From Cristatella mucedo (Eukaryota > Bryozoa > Phylactolaemata > Cristatellidae), in the NCBI GenBank assembly GCA_009760855.2, contig WPIO01000013.1, positions 5,452,501 through 5,516,500 on the forward strand: a stretch of DNA of 64,000 nucleotides, in the 5' to 3' direction. A program made the translations under genes and the position numbers. Position 1 is the stretch's first letter; every line of letters starts with the position of its first letter. The notes below the pieces were generated by a model. It was not told the DNA's origin. It ran no database searches and was given only the letters and a program-made list of their open reading frames with translations. Positions 44,575 to 56,228 of this stretch are shown one piece after another.

Positions 44575-45278
44575 TCAACTTTCCTGCCTCAGTTGTGTAG
44601 CTTTTTTGTTTAACTTTTTTTGTTTATCTTTCTGAGGACATATCTCTCGTAAAGGAAGGATCGACTGCATGGTATTGCTTTGCAATCAGCCATGCGCTCT
44701 GCAATCGCCGGAGTGCTCCTCGGGTTCTAGCTTCAGCTGCCCACGGCGTAATTCTTCATTCGCTTGCACACGAGGTCGTGGGCGTAGGCCCAGATTCTAA
44801 AACTCAACGATGGCAAAAACTGAAAGCATCGTGATTTGTATTGCCAGCATGTAACTAAAAAATGTCTGTGAGCTTTTAATCGGTGGAATGGGGTTGAGAC
44901 AATTAGCTGTTGCTCAGAATCTGGATTTCATCTTCGGCGATCTATATTTTGTATACCTTTAATCAGAAGACAGCTTTCACGGCCAGTCACGAAATTCGCT
45001 CTCTATTAATTGTTTGTGGCGATTTAGTAAAATTTCTTGCTGCAAGTCCTACAGGCTGTTTATTCTCTCTGGGGTGGGCTAAGGTATTGTTGTTGCTGCC
45101 CTCTGCTAGCGTGGCCTTTGACGGAGAGCTGTAATTAGATGTCAACGAGATCGCTAGATGGATCTTTGCACCCGACTACTTCATCCAAATTACCCCCCCC
45201 CCCTATTCAGCCAGCCCAGCCAGTGGATTCGTGTGCCAAAATGTGTTTCCTGACTCCGACGGCATTCAGCTACTATGC

Positions 45279-45427
45279 TGGTTTGGTCTAGCAGTTAAGG
45301 TGCTCGCCCCGACCAAGGTCTGACTGAGGTCGTGGGCTCGAACCCCGAGGCATATGTGAAGCGCCTGAATAGAGATTAAGTTCTCTTGGGGCGCTATATA
45401 AATAAATTTTATTTATTTATTTATTTA
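45279..45427 (+). mobile_element. SINE-B copy, full length with (TTTA)n tail
   Basis: The head TTTGGTCTAGCAGTTAAGG (A box) and GGGCTCGAACCCCGAGG (B box) are tRNA-like. After a short linker comes the 3' tail GTGAAGCGCCTGAATAGAG, ATTAAGTTCTCTTGGGGCGC and TATATAAATAAATTTTATTTATTTAT. The tail matches the 3' ends of LINE-A and LINE-C. Confidence 0.82.
45357..45412 (+). other. Shared LINE/SINE 3' stem-loop tail (SINE-B example)
   Basis: AGCGCC (5' arm) pairs with GGCGCT (3' arm); inside, AGAG pairs with CTCT around ATTAAGTT. Equivalent sequences end LINE-A copies (for example 40085-40140, 48880-48935, minus 52165-52220) and LINE-C (55375-55425). In L2-type LINEs such a 3' stem-loop is the recognition site for the reverse transcriptase. 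Confidence 0.6.
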
Positions 45428-45464
45428 CGCTCCTATCAATCAAGACGAATTTGTACAGCAGCAC

Positions 45465-45625
45465 TGGGTCTGATTTGGCCCAGGGGTCAAGGAATTCGCT
45501 TTCGACGATTGACGTCAAGGTGCTTGCCTTTGACGGCCGAGGTGAGGGGCTTGAGCACTGCAGCATATGGTGAAGCGCCTTGATAGAGATTCAGTTCTCT
45601 ATTGAAACCAAACAAATGAATTATA
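45465..45625 (+). mobile_element. SINE-B copy, decayed
   Basis: TTTGGCCCAGGGGTCAAGG head, GGGGCTTGAGCACTGCAG for the B box, and AAGCGCCTTGATAGAGATTC for the tail. The second half of the 3' stem is lost. Confidence 0.6.
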
Positions 45626-45689
45626 GTACTATTCCAATGTCTTAATTTCACTCAGCACAAATAATAAATTGTTCATTTTTCTCTTGTCG

Positions 45690-46560
45690 GTGAGTAATCG
45701 GAAAATTAGTCAAAAAATTGGATCCAAATCAATTTTTGGTCTAGGGTGCCTTAAAAAAGACAAACGTACTAGAAATACAATCCGAAATTATGATGATTTC
45801 CAAATAAAGGCAAAACAAAAAAAATTCGATGATAATGCGGACCACGTCTAACCCAGAAGTAAAACTTAAGCTAAATGTCTACATATAATAAATTAACCAA
45901 TCTCTGCATCATAGGAGACTTGTGTTCTACTAAGTTGAACCTTGAATCATAGGTGCATTTTTGTTGCTTGCTGAGGTTCATGCCTGTGACTTTCTAAAAG
46001 TTATATTTACAGTGCATTATTGCGCCTTCCAAATTCCAACACTCGACCAATACTAAACGGATCAAAATAAAATTTGAAACGTGAGCTCAAATCTGCCTGT
46101 AAAACACAAGATTAGTTTATTTCTGATTTTTGGTTGGACAAGCATCGTTATATACGCCCTATAGCGTTCTTGAACTTTATACCCTGCAATCATTTGGTCC
46201 AGCGGTTAAGGTGCTCGCCCAGACTAAGGTCTGGCTGAGGTCGTGGGCTCGAGCCCGGAGGCATATGTGAAGCGCCTGAATAGAGATTAAGTTCTCTTGG
46301 GGCGCTATACAAATGAATTATATATGATTCATCAATGCATGTCGTAAAATTGTTTTTCCATTGCTCGAGTGTTAAGCAATTACCTAAATCTTTTGATAGG
46401 GTTTGACACATTTTCAAACTGCATAGTATTGAATCTGTTAGGTTTCTAGATCTCCAAATTTGGACATTTGGCCACAGATTGAACTTGATTCCTCTGAAAC
46501 AACTGACATTAAAATCACAGCCATTGTTAAATTAAAAGATATTAAATTTTGAAATGATGA
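45690..46560 (+). repeat. REP-E, dispersed repeat of unknown type, longest copy
   Basis: The first third matches 17340-17575 (TTTTTGGTCTAGGGTGCC, GTCTAACCCAGAAGTAAA, TTGAACCTTGAATC). The later part matches 25040-25490 (CATAGTATTGAATCTG, TTGGACATTTGGCCACA). A SINE-B copy is inserted at 46192-46330. No clear coding capacity or terminal repeats. Confidence 0.55.
46192..46330 (+). mobile_element. SINE-B copy, inserted in REP-E
   Basis: Nearly identical to the 45.3 kb copy from TTTGGTCCAGCGGTTAAGG to GGCGCTATACAAATGAATTAT. It interrupts a REP-E element, so it is younger than that copy. Confidence 0.82.
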
Positions 46561-47115
46561 CACGATTGCAAGATGTCAGTTTCATCTATTTTCTTCGTAT
46601 TGGTGATTATTTAAATCTCGGGATAGGTTTCTGGAATACGGAGATAACTCCACAAGCCTTCTCAATGTCCTTCTATTCACTGTTACTAACATTCTATTTT
46701 GCTCTGCAGGTCCTAACTTATGATAGTGGTTTTATCTGCTGCTACCCACAGCAGAACCTTTTATTCGTAAGATGAAGGTGACTGGAGTTTTGAGCTCAAT
46801 AAATCCAATAAATTGTTGCTACTGTTGCTTACTTCTCACGGCATTTAGGTGTCATCGAAAAGGAGGTACACATAAATATACGCATGTCCTGTCTAATTTT
46901 GAATGTGCGATGAATAGATGGGAGGCATCATTAATCTGCTACCCGTTGCTGACCTAAGAGAAAAGAGCCCACTCGAACATAAAATGCAAATCAAAAAATT
47001 TTGAAAACTAAGTAACATTTGAACAAGATCAAAGATTGAGAATTCTCAGCAAGGAGAATGTGCCAAACTAAATAGCGAGAGTTCCTAGAACACAAAACCA
47101 AAGTGCTCTTGAGCC

Positions 47116-47285
47116 GTGATGTCACGCTAGGTAAGGCGGTTGCCTTTCATGACCTCGGTCCCGAGGTCGCTGGTTCAAACCCTGCAATAGGCGATTCTTT
47201 ATTGCCGTTGCAAGCGGTGGCGGTAGCCGTAAAGGCTCTTCTGTCTCTACACCAAAGGGGCTAATTAATACTCTAGTATTTTTTA
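47116..47285 (+). mobile_element. SINE-A copy, full length
   Basis: GCCGTGATGTCACGCTAGGTAAGG, B box GGTTCAAACCCTGC, body GGCGATTCTTTATTGCCGTTGCAAGCGG and end CTAATTAATACTCTAGTATTTTTT. Confidence 0.78.
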
Positions 47286-48144
47286 AATAACAGTTGCAGG
47301 CAAAGAAAGAAAAAACAGCAGAGAATTAGTTTTAATTTTTTGCTTGATAACGAAAGCAATAGAAATCAAATGTATGATAATTCTCACTTCGAAATACATT
47401 GTATAAAAATTCTGCAATATTTAATAAGAACTACAAGATTCCCGCCAGTAGGGCAAGCTCAATAGCCAGATCAACTGACAGATCAGGCCGCATGCTTTAC
47501 AGCACGGTTGGAGTGCTTCATGATTTTTCAAGGATATAGGCTAGTAGTATACATTATGTGCCAGCGTCTCGAGTATATGCACGTACGTATGTATGAGTCT
47601 ATGTCGTATATACAAGGACAGACATTGTCGAATTTTTTAACACGGTAGATTCAATAACAAGAAGAAAAAAAGGACAAAATATTAACTTATATCTTACAAA
47701 TGTGCGTACAAGCCTTTAGAGAATCAGGTAAAGATAGATTTCAGAAAGTAGTTCCATTAGTCGCATAAAGATTCAATAAAGCAAAAGTTAAAATTTATAA
47801 AATAGAATGCTCGGGAAAGGAGACTATTTTGCCAATGTCTGCGGAGTGAGTTATGGAGGAGCTTGGTCGTCGAGAGCAATTCAGTGTTTTGAGTTTACAG
47901 CATCAATGAGAGTATCGAGGCTTTGGGCAGAGTCGGAAAGCATATCAAGAAGACCTGCATTGCAAACTGATTTAAAAATTCTGATTAATAATGCTTTCAA
48001 GTTGCGTTGTTTGAAAAAATTGATGCTGCTGTTCTCATAGGACCCGGAAATGCACAATAAACGAGATTGAGCGATGATCCGAGATGGTAAGTGGTTACAC
48101 AACAAGGTCACTGAGGCAGACATCTATTCTTATTACGAGATCCA

Positions 48145-48945
48145 TAATATGTCAGTCAAGTGTGCCTACTTTCAGCTGCATAACATTTCTAAAATTCGGG
48201 CTTGTTTAGGTAAAGATACCACGCCTAAGTTGGTCCATGCATTTGTGACATCCCGTCTTGACTTCTGTAACTCACTGATTCCTGGCCTACCAGGATGTGG
48301 AATCAGGCGACTACAGCTGGTGCAAAACTCGGCAGCTAAGCTTGTCTGTCGTGAGCGTCGAAATTGCCACGTTACACCACTTCTCACCGACCTGCACTGG
48401 CTACCAGTCAAGCAAGGGATTGACTTCAAGGTTTTGTCGCTCACCTTTAGGTCACTTCATTCTTTGGCTCCAGCCTACCTATCAGATCTTCTGGCCCGCC
48501 AGGCCGATCATCGTACCACCCGCATTTCGGAATCCAACAGTTTACCAATACCTCATATAAGCCTCAAATCCTTTGGAGACCGTGCATTTAGTTTTTTTGC
48601 TCCCAAAGCCTGAAACTCCCTCCCGACTTGCGTCAGAAGGTCCCCTGACTTGACCACATTTAAAAAGAACTTAAAAACACACCTATTTAGGCCTGCATTT
48701 AGTGGGTCCCTGTGATTCGTCCTTGATGTGCTTATGCGTGCTGACACTGTGCATGCTGCCACTAACCAAACTTGCATGGTGACCCTGTGCATGTCACCCC
48801 TAACCACGTTATTCATTTTGTTTATCAAGCATGACAATTCTCACCATTCAATCGCGTATCCCTTTGCAGCAAATGTAAAGTGCCTAGAAAGAGATTGAGT
48901 TTTCTGAGGTGCTTTATCAAGTGCATTATTTTTATTATTATGCCC
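48145..48945 (+). mobile_element. LINE-A copy, RT C-terminal half to 3' end
   Basis: Open for about 155 codons: SVKCAYFQLHNISKIRACLG, HAFVTSRLDFCNSLIPGLPG, LQLVQNSAAKLVCRERR, TDLHWLPVKQGIDFKVLSL, LHSLAPAYLSDLLARQ, SFGDRAFSFFAPKA. One TGA follows (in A*NSLPTCVRR), then the last residues and the full 3' UTR with the stem-loop tail. Among the youngest-looking copies. Confidence 0.87.
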
Positions 48946-49059
48946 ACCCCGCCCCAATATGAGTCGCACAGTTAACTTATTGGACCCAGATAAAGTTGTC
49001 TACCCAGTCGAGAAACGAGCGGACCTGAATCTGCTATGGTCATCAACATGAATGGTCAG

Positions 49060-49400
49060 TCTCCTAAAATTAGGCAGGGCCTGCCATACGCAAATACATT
49101 AGTGAAGAACAAATTCTCGATTCTTCCATATCTGTAAGAGGCATGCTCCTTAACGGGGATCTCGTGGCAACAGATTCGAACGATGGCGGAAAGCTGTTTT
49201 CACGGACGACAGCTATCTGTTCACCCACCCATGTCAAACCGCCCGGAGAGCACTCAGCTAGGGCAAGGTGGTCGGACATGGGCGACGCAAGCTGGTAAAA
49301 TGACCTGTAAGCAAGGTGGACGACCTTCAAATCGATTCGATGCTTGATAGCAGCCAGTGAAGCTCATTCAGACTCGGGATGATGTGGCATGGCATCTAAG
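49060..49400 (-). mobile_element. LINE-C-type RT C-terminal fragment
   Basis: On the minus strand it encodes ELHWLLSSIESI*KVVHLAYRSF, then the SDHLALAECSPGG and FESVATRSPLRSM region. Corresponds to LHWxPIKxRIDLKVxxLTYRSxxxLAPxYLSDLL. Stops and frameshifts. Confidence 0.55.
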
Positions 49401-50910
49401 CCTAAGAGATTCTTATCAAAAGAACCTTGAAGGCCAGCCATTGGGTAATGACTATCGGTGACATTGCACCTCTTTCTCTCTCTCATTGCTAAGCGGATTT
49501 CTTTTTTTGATAAGCATATACTAAGGTAGTTAAAAAGTTGAATGAAGTTGAATGCAAATGTTGCACACGCTGCTGCATACGAATAACTTTGCGGGCTTCA
49601 GTGAGTTTCAGCAGCATGCCCACTTTGCAATTCACTCCTGATCTGTGCGTCGGCCTGAACGCACGCTTTCCACTCCCTTCTCTCTTATCACGGCGGTTTC
49701 CCACAGCAGCACGCACGACGGCTATTATACGAGCATGTACTCACGCCTGCGTTTGTCACCGTCGCCTGCGTATTCATACAGCCACCGGCACTCGCTCGTG
49801 GGGCTCGCTTCGAGCCGCAGCCGCGAGTACGAACTGCTACAGTAGCGGCGGACAGCAGCATCTCGGAGCGCAGCGACGGTAGCGTCTCGGCGATAGGGAG
49901 AACCCGCACAGGCATCTCGGCACAGAGCGCAGAGGACCGTAGCGGTAGATAACGGTCAGCGGCAAAGCGACAGCAAAGCCTACTACGACAAGGTTCAGGC
50001 GGCCCGCGAGAGCGACGTCGAAGCGGTGGCGAAGCGCGGCGGCGTTCTAGCGTCGGATAGCGCCCTCGCGTAGCGTAGCTTTAGCGTCGGATAGCGCCCT
50101 CGCGTAGCTTTAGCGTCGAGTAGCACCCTCGCGAGCGTCTCGGTGCAGAGCACAGAGGAGCGCGACCGCGAGATCGACGAGGCCGTAGTTATGAGCCCGG
50201 AGTGGTTTTCGAAGGGCCGGACATGCCGGCGATTAGCGCAACCGGCTATCGGGGCTCGCACGTAGGTGACTTGCGGGAACCACGCGACAGTGGAAGCGGT
50301 GTCCCAGCTTTATCTAAAGGTGAGCAGGATCTATGACCGGCCATTCGCGAGAGGCGGAGCTGATACGTGCCTCCTGCCAGTGGCAGTCACGTCGCTTGCA
50401 TCCCAGTTAAGCCGGTCGGAACTCTTCAATGTTTAAATTAACATTCTGACAGCCCGAACGACACACGGCTGGACAGGCAGCAACGGATGCTTCGGGGCCA
50501 CCGCCGGAGCAGGCAGCAGAAGAGGAGAGCGTGGGGGCCAATGGCTATACGACTTTCCTGTCGTGAGGGCTGCCCCCTCGCCACCTAAGTTGGTGGACTA
50601 CGAGGTCTATTTTCTATGGGGGAAGGCATGTTGTGTGCGTCTGCGGCTTCTGCTGGTGTAATTAGCGAAGCGCCCTGACTTTAATGTACATGCCTCACCT
50701 GCAGCAAATAGTTAAGCCATTGACGCAGCGCCAGGCCACTAATGCATGTTATGTTTCTTGTCGAGTGCTGCGATTCGTCGAGCTCTCATATATGTACGCG
50801 TTGAGAGAAATAACGAGTCTCGTTAACGGCTCACGTCCTCGCTGTTTCTTCGCGAGACTCCACTAGTACTGCAGCCGCCGGAGCCACTGTAATACAAAAC
50901 TGTGCTGTGA
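49401..50910. other. GC-rich stretch, possible CpG island
   Basis: 49.6-50.3 kb is CpG-dense with a 114-codon plus-strand frame (49538-49882) and the 50.04-50.14 kb tandem repeat. No recognised protein. Could be a promoter. Confidence 0.35.
50040..50142. repeat. CpG-rich tandem repeat, about 3 units
   Basis: Units of the type TAGCGTCGGATAGCGCCCTC plus GCGTAGCTT, 35-45 bp long, in a GC-rich block. The surrounding 49.85-50.3 kb region has many GTAGCG/CTCGG motifs. Confidence 0.85.
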
Positions 50911-51085
50911 GCCGAGACGGCACCCTAGGTGAGGCGGTTGTTTTTCACGACCTTGAAACCAAGGTCGTGGCTTCGAATCCTGAAGTGGGCTATTCTTTAT
51001 TGCCGATGCAGGAGGTCGTTATAACATTCGAAGCACTTCTGTCGCTTTACAAAAAAGGCTGTTAAATCAGCTAGTACTTCTTTCT
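50911..51085 (+). mobile_element. SINE-A copy, full length
   Basis: GCCGAGACGGCACCCTAGGTGAGG, B box GCTTCGAATCCTGAAG, body with CTATTCTTTATTGCCGATGCAGG and end TTAAATCAGCTAGTAC. Confidence 0.76.
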
Positions 51086-51554
51086 TTCTTATGCTGGACA
51101 TTAAGCTAGAAGCGGTTCCCCGCTTTGCTGTGCCTTAAGGTTGCTGTTAGCGACACGATGCGTTGCGATATTCGCGGCCGTATCACGGCTGACAGTTGAT
51201 GCGGCGAACGGTGTAAGAACTTTTGGACTTTGGTAAACATCCATGCGCATATATGTGCGGTATATCCGTCTTTGACAACCCCTGTTTAATGCCAGTGTCG
51301 GACGCAGGGGTTGCTACCACTTGATATTAAGAAATGAGGTTAGCGAAACCAGGGGGAAACACTGCATGACATTTTCATCGCAAGCAATAAAGCTGGTGGT
51401 ATTGCTGCTGTCGTACCGTGACCTGACTGACTGCTATGTGCTCTCAACGAAGCCTCAGGCGAGAACAACCCTGTAAAGCCTTTTCTATGCTGTCCTTCAA
51501 AGTGTTGGCCAGCGGCTGGGGAACTGGTCACCGGCCCCTCTCGTGGCTCTGCCT

Positions 51555-52080
51555 CTACTTGTAGATTTGAGGAGCTACAGAAGGAGATTCAATAAATTAC
51601 ATTGCATTGCTCGTGCTAAACGTACGCTTGCAACAAACGCTTCTCATTGCTACCTAAGAAATCTCAGTCCGAAACAAATTCGAATACCAGATACGAATAA
51701 TAACTATCGTCCCACAATCTACCTTAGGTACGATTGGAAACACAAAAACTAAAGCCGAAGTCAAATGAGTCAAGTGAAAGTAAGACCATTTTATTTTTCC
51801 CTCAGCATCTCAAAACCACTAGTCATTAGTCAGGCAAGTGAATGTGCCATACCAAAACTGTATTCCTCTCTTGAACACTCAAGTCAAGATGAGACAGTCT
51901 ACAAGTACTTCGGCCAAGCTTATTGACAGCGGCAGATTGCCTAACCAATTAAACACGTACACTACGTAGTTAACTAACACTAGAGGTCACTCTGGGCTGC
52001 ATAAAGTCGGCCCACGACAACGTGCATGCCTCGGGGTTGTGACAGCCATCCGCACCTGAAGGCAGCAGCCTTCACTTCTA
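51555..52080. repeat. Direct duplication, copy 1
   Basis: About 520 bp shared with 53560-54250 in the same orientation: GGAGATTCAATAAATTACATTGC, TTTTATTTTTCCCTCAGCATC, GTCAGGCAAGTGAATGTGCC, GCATGCCTCGGGGTTGTG, CATCCGCACCTGAAGGCAGCAG. Lacks a roughly 150-bp segment present in copy 2. TTTTATTTTT reads as AATAAA on the minus strand, so this could be an old 3' end of a gene. Confidence 0.75.
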
Positions 52081-52134
52081 TGCTGACGATTCGAATCACT
52101 TCTATGCTGACGATCGTAGCTATATTTATTATTT

Positions 52135-52139
<5 letters not shown>

Positions 52140-52171
<32 letters not shown>

Positions 52172-53165
52172 TGCACTTGATAAAGAGCCCTCCAGAGAAT
52201 TTAATCTCTTTCTAGGCGCTTTACATTTGCTGCAAAGGGAAATGCAATTGAATGGTGAGTAATATCATGCTTGAAAAACAAACAATATGAATAACAGGGT
52301 TAGGGGTGACATGCACAGGGTCAGCATGCAAATGTGGTTAGTGGCAGCATGCACTGTGTCACCACGCATAAGCACATCAAGGATGAATCACAGGGACCCA
52401 CTAAATGCTGTCCTAAATAGGTGCGTTTTTAAGTTCTTTTTAAATGTGGTCAGGTCAGGGGATGTTCTGACGCAGGTCGGGAGGGAGTTCCAGGCTTTGG
52501 GAGTATACGAACTAAATGCACGGTCTCCAAAGGATTTGAGGTTTGTACGAGGTATTTCTAGACTGTTGGATTCCGAAAAGCGGGTGGTACGATGCTTGGC
52601 CTGATGGGGGAGTATATCTGTGAGATAAGCTGGAGCCAAAGAATGAAGTGACCTAAAAGTGAGCGACAAAACCTTGAAGTCAATCCGTTGCTTCACTGGT
52701 AGCCAGTGCAGGTCGGCGAGAAGTGGAGTAATGTGGCAACTGCGACGCTCACGACAGACAAGCCTAGCTGCCGAGTTTTGCACCAGCTGCAATCGCCTGA
52801 TCGCACATGCTGGTAGGCCAGTAAACAGGGAGTTGCAGATGTCGAGACGGGATGTCACGAATGCATGGACCAACTTGGAAGTGGTATCCTTATCTAAACA
52901 AGCCAGAATTTTAGCAATGTTATGAAGCTGAAAATAGGCAGATTTGACTGTGGAGCTGATATGGTCGTCTAACGAGAGGTCGCTTTGGAATATGACACCT
53001 AGATTTCGAGCTGATTCAACTGGAGATATGCTGGCAGAGCCAATTTTTGAGCGTCAACTTTTCCAATTTGTGAATCATACTGGGTTTGCCCGTAACTAGC
53101 AAGTTAGCTTTATCGTTTATTTTTAGAAAATTTGCTGCCATTCATATGCGGATGTCATCAATACA
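52140..53165 (-). mobile_element. LINE-A copy, longest in window
   Basis: The (TAA)n tail (52139-52170) is followed on the minus strand by the stem-loop, 3' UTR and a 161-codon open C-terminus (MVHAFVTSRLDICNSLFTGLP to FRTAFSGSL). Further upstream the NFLKINDKANLLVTGKPSMI and ISPVESARNLGV regions appear with frameshifts. It is inserted between the two copies of the 51.6/53.6 kb direct duplication. Confidence 0.87.
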
Positions 53166-53559
53166 TGCAGCGAGTTGAGAGAATTTGAGCAATTGGAACA
53201 AGCTGAGCGACTGATAAACTTTTGGCTTTGATGACATTTGATCCTGAATGTCGACCGATTTTCGTGATGCTGATAAAACCAAATCCTGCTCATAAGACAC
53301 CGTATGCATGCTGCTGCACTAAACGGATTGTTCATATCATCAGTGATGCTAGAGTGCGACCGTGATCGTGTGATCGCAATTTAGGCACCACTATTTAACT
53401 GCCGGCTTCGGTGGTGGGGACACTGGGGTTGCTACCATTAAGTTCAGGTCCTACCTCAGTTGGAGACTCCTGAGTATTGATGTGACCGGACAAAGATCAA
53501 CCGAGGAGCCACTTAAGTATGGGATACCTCACAGAGCTCTGTGGTCCGTCGGCTTCTTT

Positions 53560-54255
53560 AAGGAGATACATTATATTATATTGCTTGCGCTAATTCGTGC
53601 TAGCAGCAAACACTTCTGGTCACCTAGTTAAGCAATCCCACTCCACACCAAGAGACCCGATATGAATAAAACTATCGTCCCAGCAAGCAGGTGCTTCACT
53701 ACAACCTGCCTTGACATAACTGCTAACATAAAAACTAAAGTCGAAGTCAGATGTCGATTAAGTCACGTAAAAGTAAGACAATTTTATTTTTCCTCTCAGC
53801 ATCTCAAAACCGCTAGTCAACAGTCAGGCAAGTGAATGTGCCATACAAAAACTGTATTCCTCTCCTGAACACTCAAGCAAAAGTTTAGTTGTGACGTAAG
53901 AGTAGGCGTGCAAATTGAAAAAATCTTCGTGATGCTGCCCGGCAAGCTGAAATTTACAGTTGCAAGATCTACGGCGAGAAATCTTTCTATTATTTCCAGG
54001 TATAATGCAACCGCAGTGCGAGCTCTCGGCTCTCCGGATGCCCGGTTGGGATCAGTACGTGACACTGTCTATGTGCACTTCAGCCAACCAAGCTCGTTAG
54101 CGGCTGCAGATTGCCTAACCAATTAAACATAACGTATATACACTTCATAAATAGTTAACAAACACTAGAAGTCACTCTGGGCTGCATAAAATCAGTCCAC
54201 GATGTGCATGCCTCGGGGTTGTGGAAGTCATCCGCACCTGAAGGCAGCAGCGTGC
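53560..54255. repeat. Direct duplication, copy 2, with extra 150 bp
   Basis: Same order of blocks as copy 1, but 53890-54060 is private. It holds part of a 72-codon plus-strand frame (KIFVMLPGKLKFTVARSTA..) with no recognised homolog. The region between the two copies is occupied mainly by a LINE-A insertion. Confidence 0.75.
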
Positions 54256-54814
54256 TACGCTGTCACTCCGTTCAGTCTGCAACAAAGACGAGTTGCAGTG
54301 AGGAGAGCCGAGAAGCAGCAGCAAGAGACGATGGAACACAATGGCAAATGCAAGGCAGAGTGCGTTCATATGAAGAAGCACAGCATGCACCGACGCCGAA
54401 AGATGGCTGATCGTTAACCTAAACGACAGTAGTGCAATTAACTACATAAGAGAATCAAGGGACAAACCTAGAAGACAGCCAGTCTCACAGTTACGACTAA
54501 TATTGACGAAGGCAGCCAGAGCATTCAGCTAATCGTCGAATTACCGAAGTCACACTTTTTCTGCCCCCCCCCCGTTGAGTAATAGCCAATCTGAAACTGG
54601 GTCCACACCATGAGGAGGACAATGCTGACTACAATATCTATAACAGACTCGATACAGGACGAAGAAGCTGGCAAAGTGCCTATAAAGGGCCCTGCCGAAA
54701 AATGCATGGCAAGAAAGGGTTACCGACTAAAAAAGCTGTTTGCCACTGACTAGTGCCTGACATTGAACTCACCGGCTCGTCCCGGTCGGAGGTTAACGGC
54801 TCGGCAGCAACACA

Positions 54815-55440
54815 CCACACCAATTCTGTCAGAGCTTCATTGGCGTCCTATCGAGCATCGAATCGATTTGAAGATCATCTGTCTGACTTACAGGTCACAT
54901 CGCTCGCTTGCAACCAACCTACTCATCTGACATCCAAGCTCCTGACTCTCTCGCCGCCCACTCTTCAGCATCCGGTCGTCTAGCTGTTCCCAATACTCCA
55001 AATTGAAACCTGTTAGTGATCGAGCCTTAAGCTCGTATGCAGCGACTTCTGGAACTCGCTTCCAGCTACGGTCACTACTACTAGGACCTTGCACCCTTTT
55101 AAGTATCGACTAAAGACGCACCGGCTCCGACCAGCTTTCCCTTCGCCACAGGGAACTTTTTCCTTTCTTTGTACCGGTGTGTTTTGCAGTTTTGCATGTA
55201 TACCTGTTCAGGATTCAGTGCCTACTACTAGCCCGAAGGGTTCTACTAACCGATGACTATGGGTCATGTCACCATGTTCGCTCTAACCATGATAGTTGTA
55301 CACTACGACATGCTTTATACAGTCCGTGTCGCTAACCCCTTGGGTATTGATTCTCTTGCAGCTATTGGTTGAAAAGCGCTTGGATGGAGATTCGGAGCTC
55401 TTAGGGTGCTATATAAACGACCTATAATTATTATGATTAG
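54815..55440 (+). mobile_element. LINE-C fragment with 3' UTR and intact tail
   Basis: Encodes ELHWRPIEHRIDLKIICLTYRSH, then SDRALSSYAAT..TRFQLRS and the LRPAFPSPQGTF-type C-terminus. A 300-bp 3' UTR ends AAAAGCGCTTGGATGGAGATTCGG, AGGGTGCTATATAAACGACC and ATTATTATG. This tail is close to that of SINE-B. Confidence 0.65.
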
Positions 55441-55905
55441 CTATATGTATTTAACTCATTATTAAAAAGTTAGTTTTAAATACCTTCACTTTACTTAATA
55501 TGATAATACACAGTGCGTCATTTCCGTCGCTTACCATCACACTTGAATTTGGTGGGCAACGTGTAGTATTAGCAAGGGAGCTTTCCCGAAGCATCCGATA
55601 CCCTAAATTAGAACGCTAGCAGGTCATCTTACAATCAGTTACACGGGGCTAGATCAGGCTTCAACTAAAACTGGTCCATTCAGCCGGTCCATCTCGGGTA
55701 TTGTCCCACGAGCAATTACGAGGGCAACAGCCCAACTAAACCCGAGTGGCAGATGAGGCAATGTGGGTTAAGAGCTAGACTTCTTGCATTACACAGCACC
55801 AGCCTACAGATATGCATACCTAGAAGAGCGCCATCCCACAATCTGACAATAGCTGGCCGGAAGAGAGACAGTAGAAAAGTATCCTCTCCCTGCCACAAGC
55901 AGCAG

Positions 55906-56140
55906 TCAAAGCCACAAAGGACCGACTCCAGTGGGCAGGGGTGTCGACATCAGTTCTTGCATACCTTTTGGCCTATTAGCAGCTTGGATGATCTGTAGTA
56001 GGCTGTGACCAAACTCTTCCATTACAAGCCGCTCTACCACAGCTTTCTTGTACTTCGCCTGCTCCGCCTCCTGACACTGAACCAAAAGACAGTTGCAGAT
56101 AGCTTCCACGACGTCGTATGTGACATAAGAATATGCCAAT
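55906..56140 (-). CDS. LIN54: LIN54-like last coding exon, C-terminal helical region
   Basis: After TGTCTTTAG the exon encodes LAYSYVTYDVVEAICNCLL, then a charged helix, then MEEFGHSLLQII, matching the conserved C-terminal region of LIN54 that follows the CXC domain. In human LIN54 the chain ends soon after this; here about 20 extra residues follow, ending GVGPLWL before a TGA at 55906-55908. The C-terminal region is thought to anchor LIN54 within the MuvB core. This is seen by alignment from memory of the family, not by a search. Confidence 0.92.
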
Positions 56141-56228
56141 CTAAAGACACATAATACACACAGATCAGGCAGGTGACAGTGTTGATCCACATAAAATCCA
56201 GCACTTAACTCAACATAAGTGCACATAC

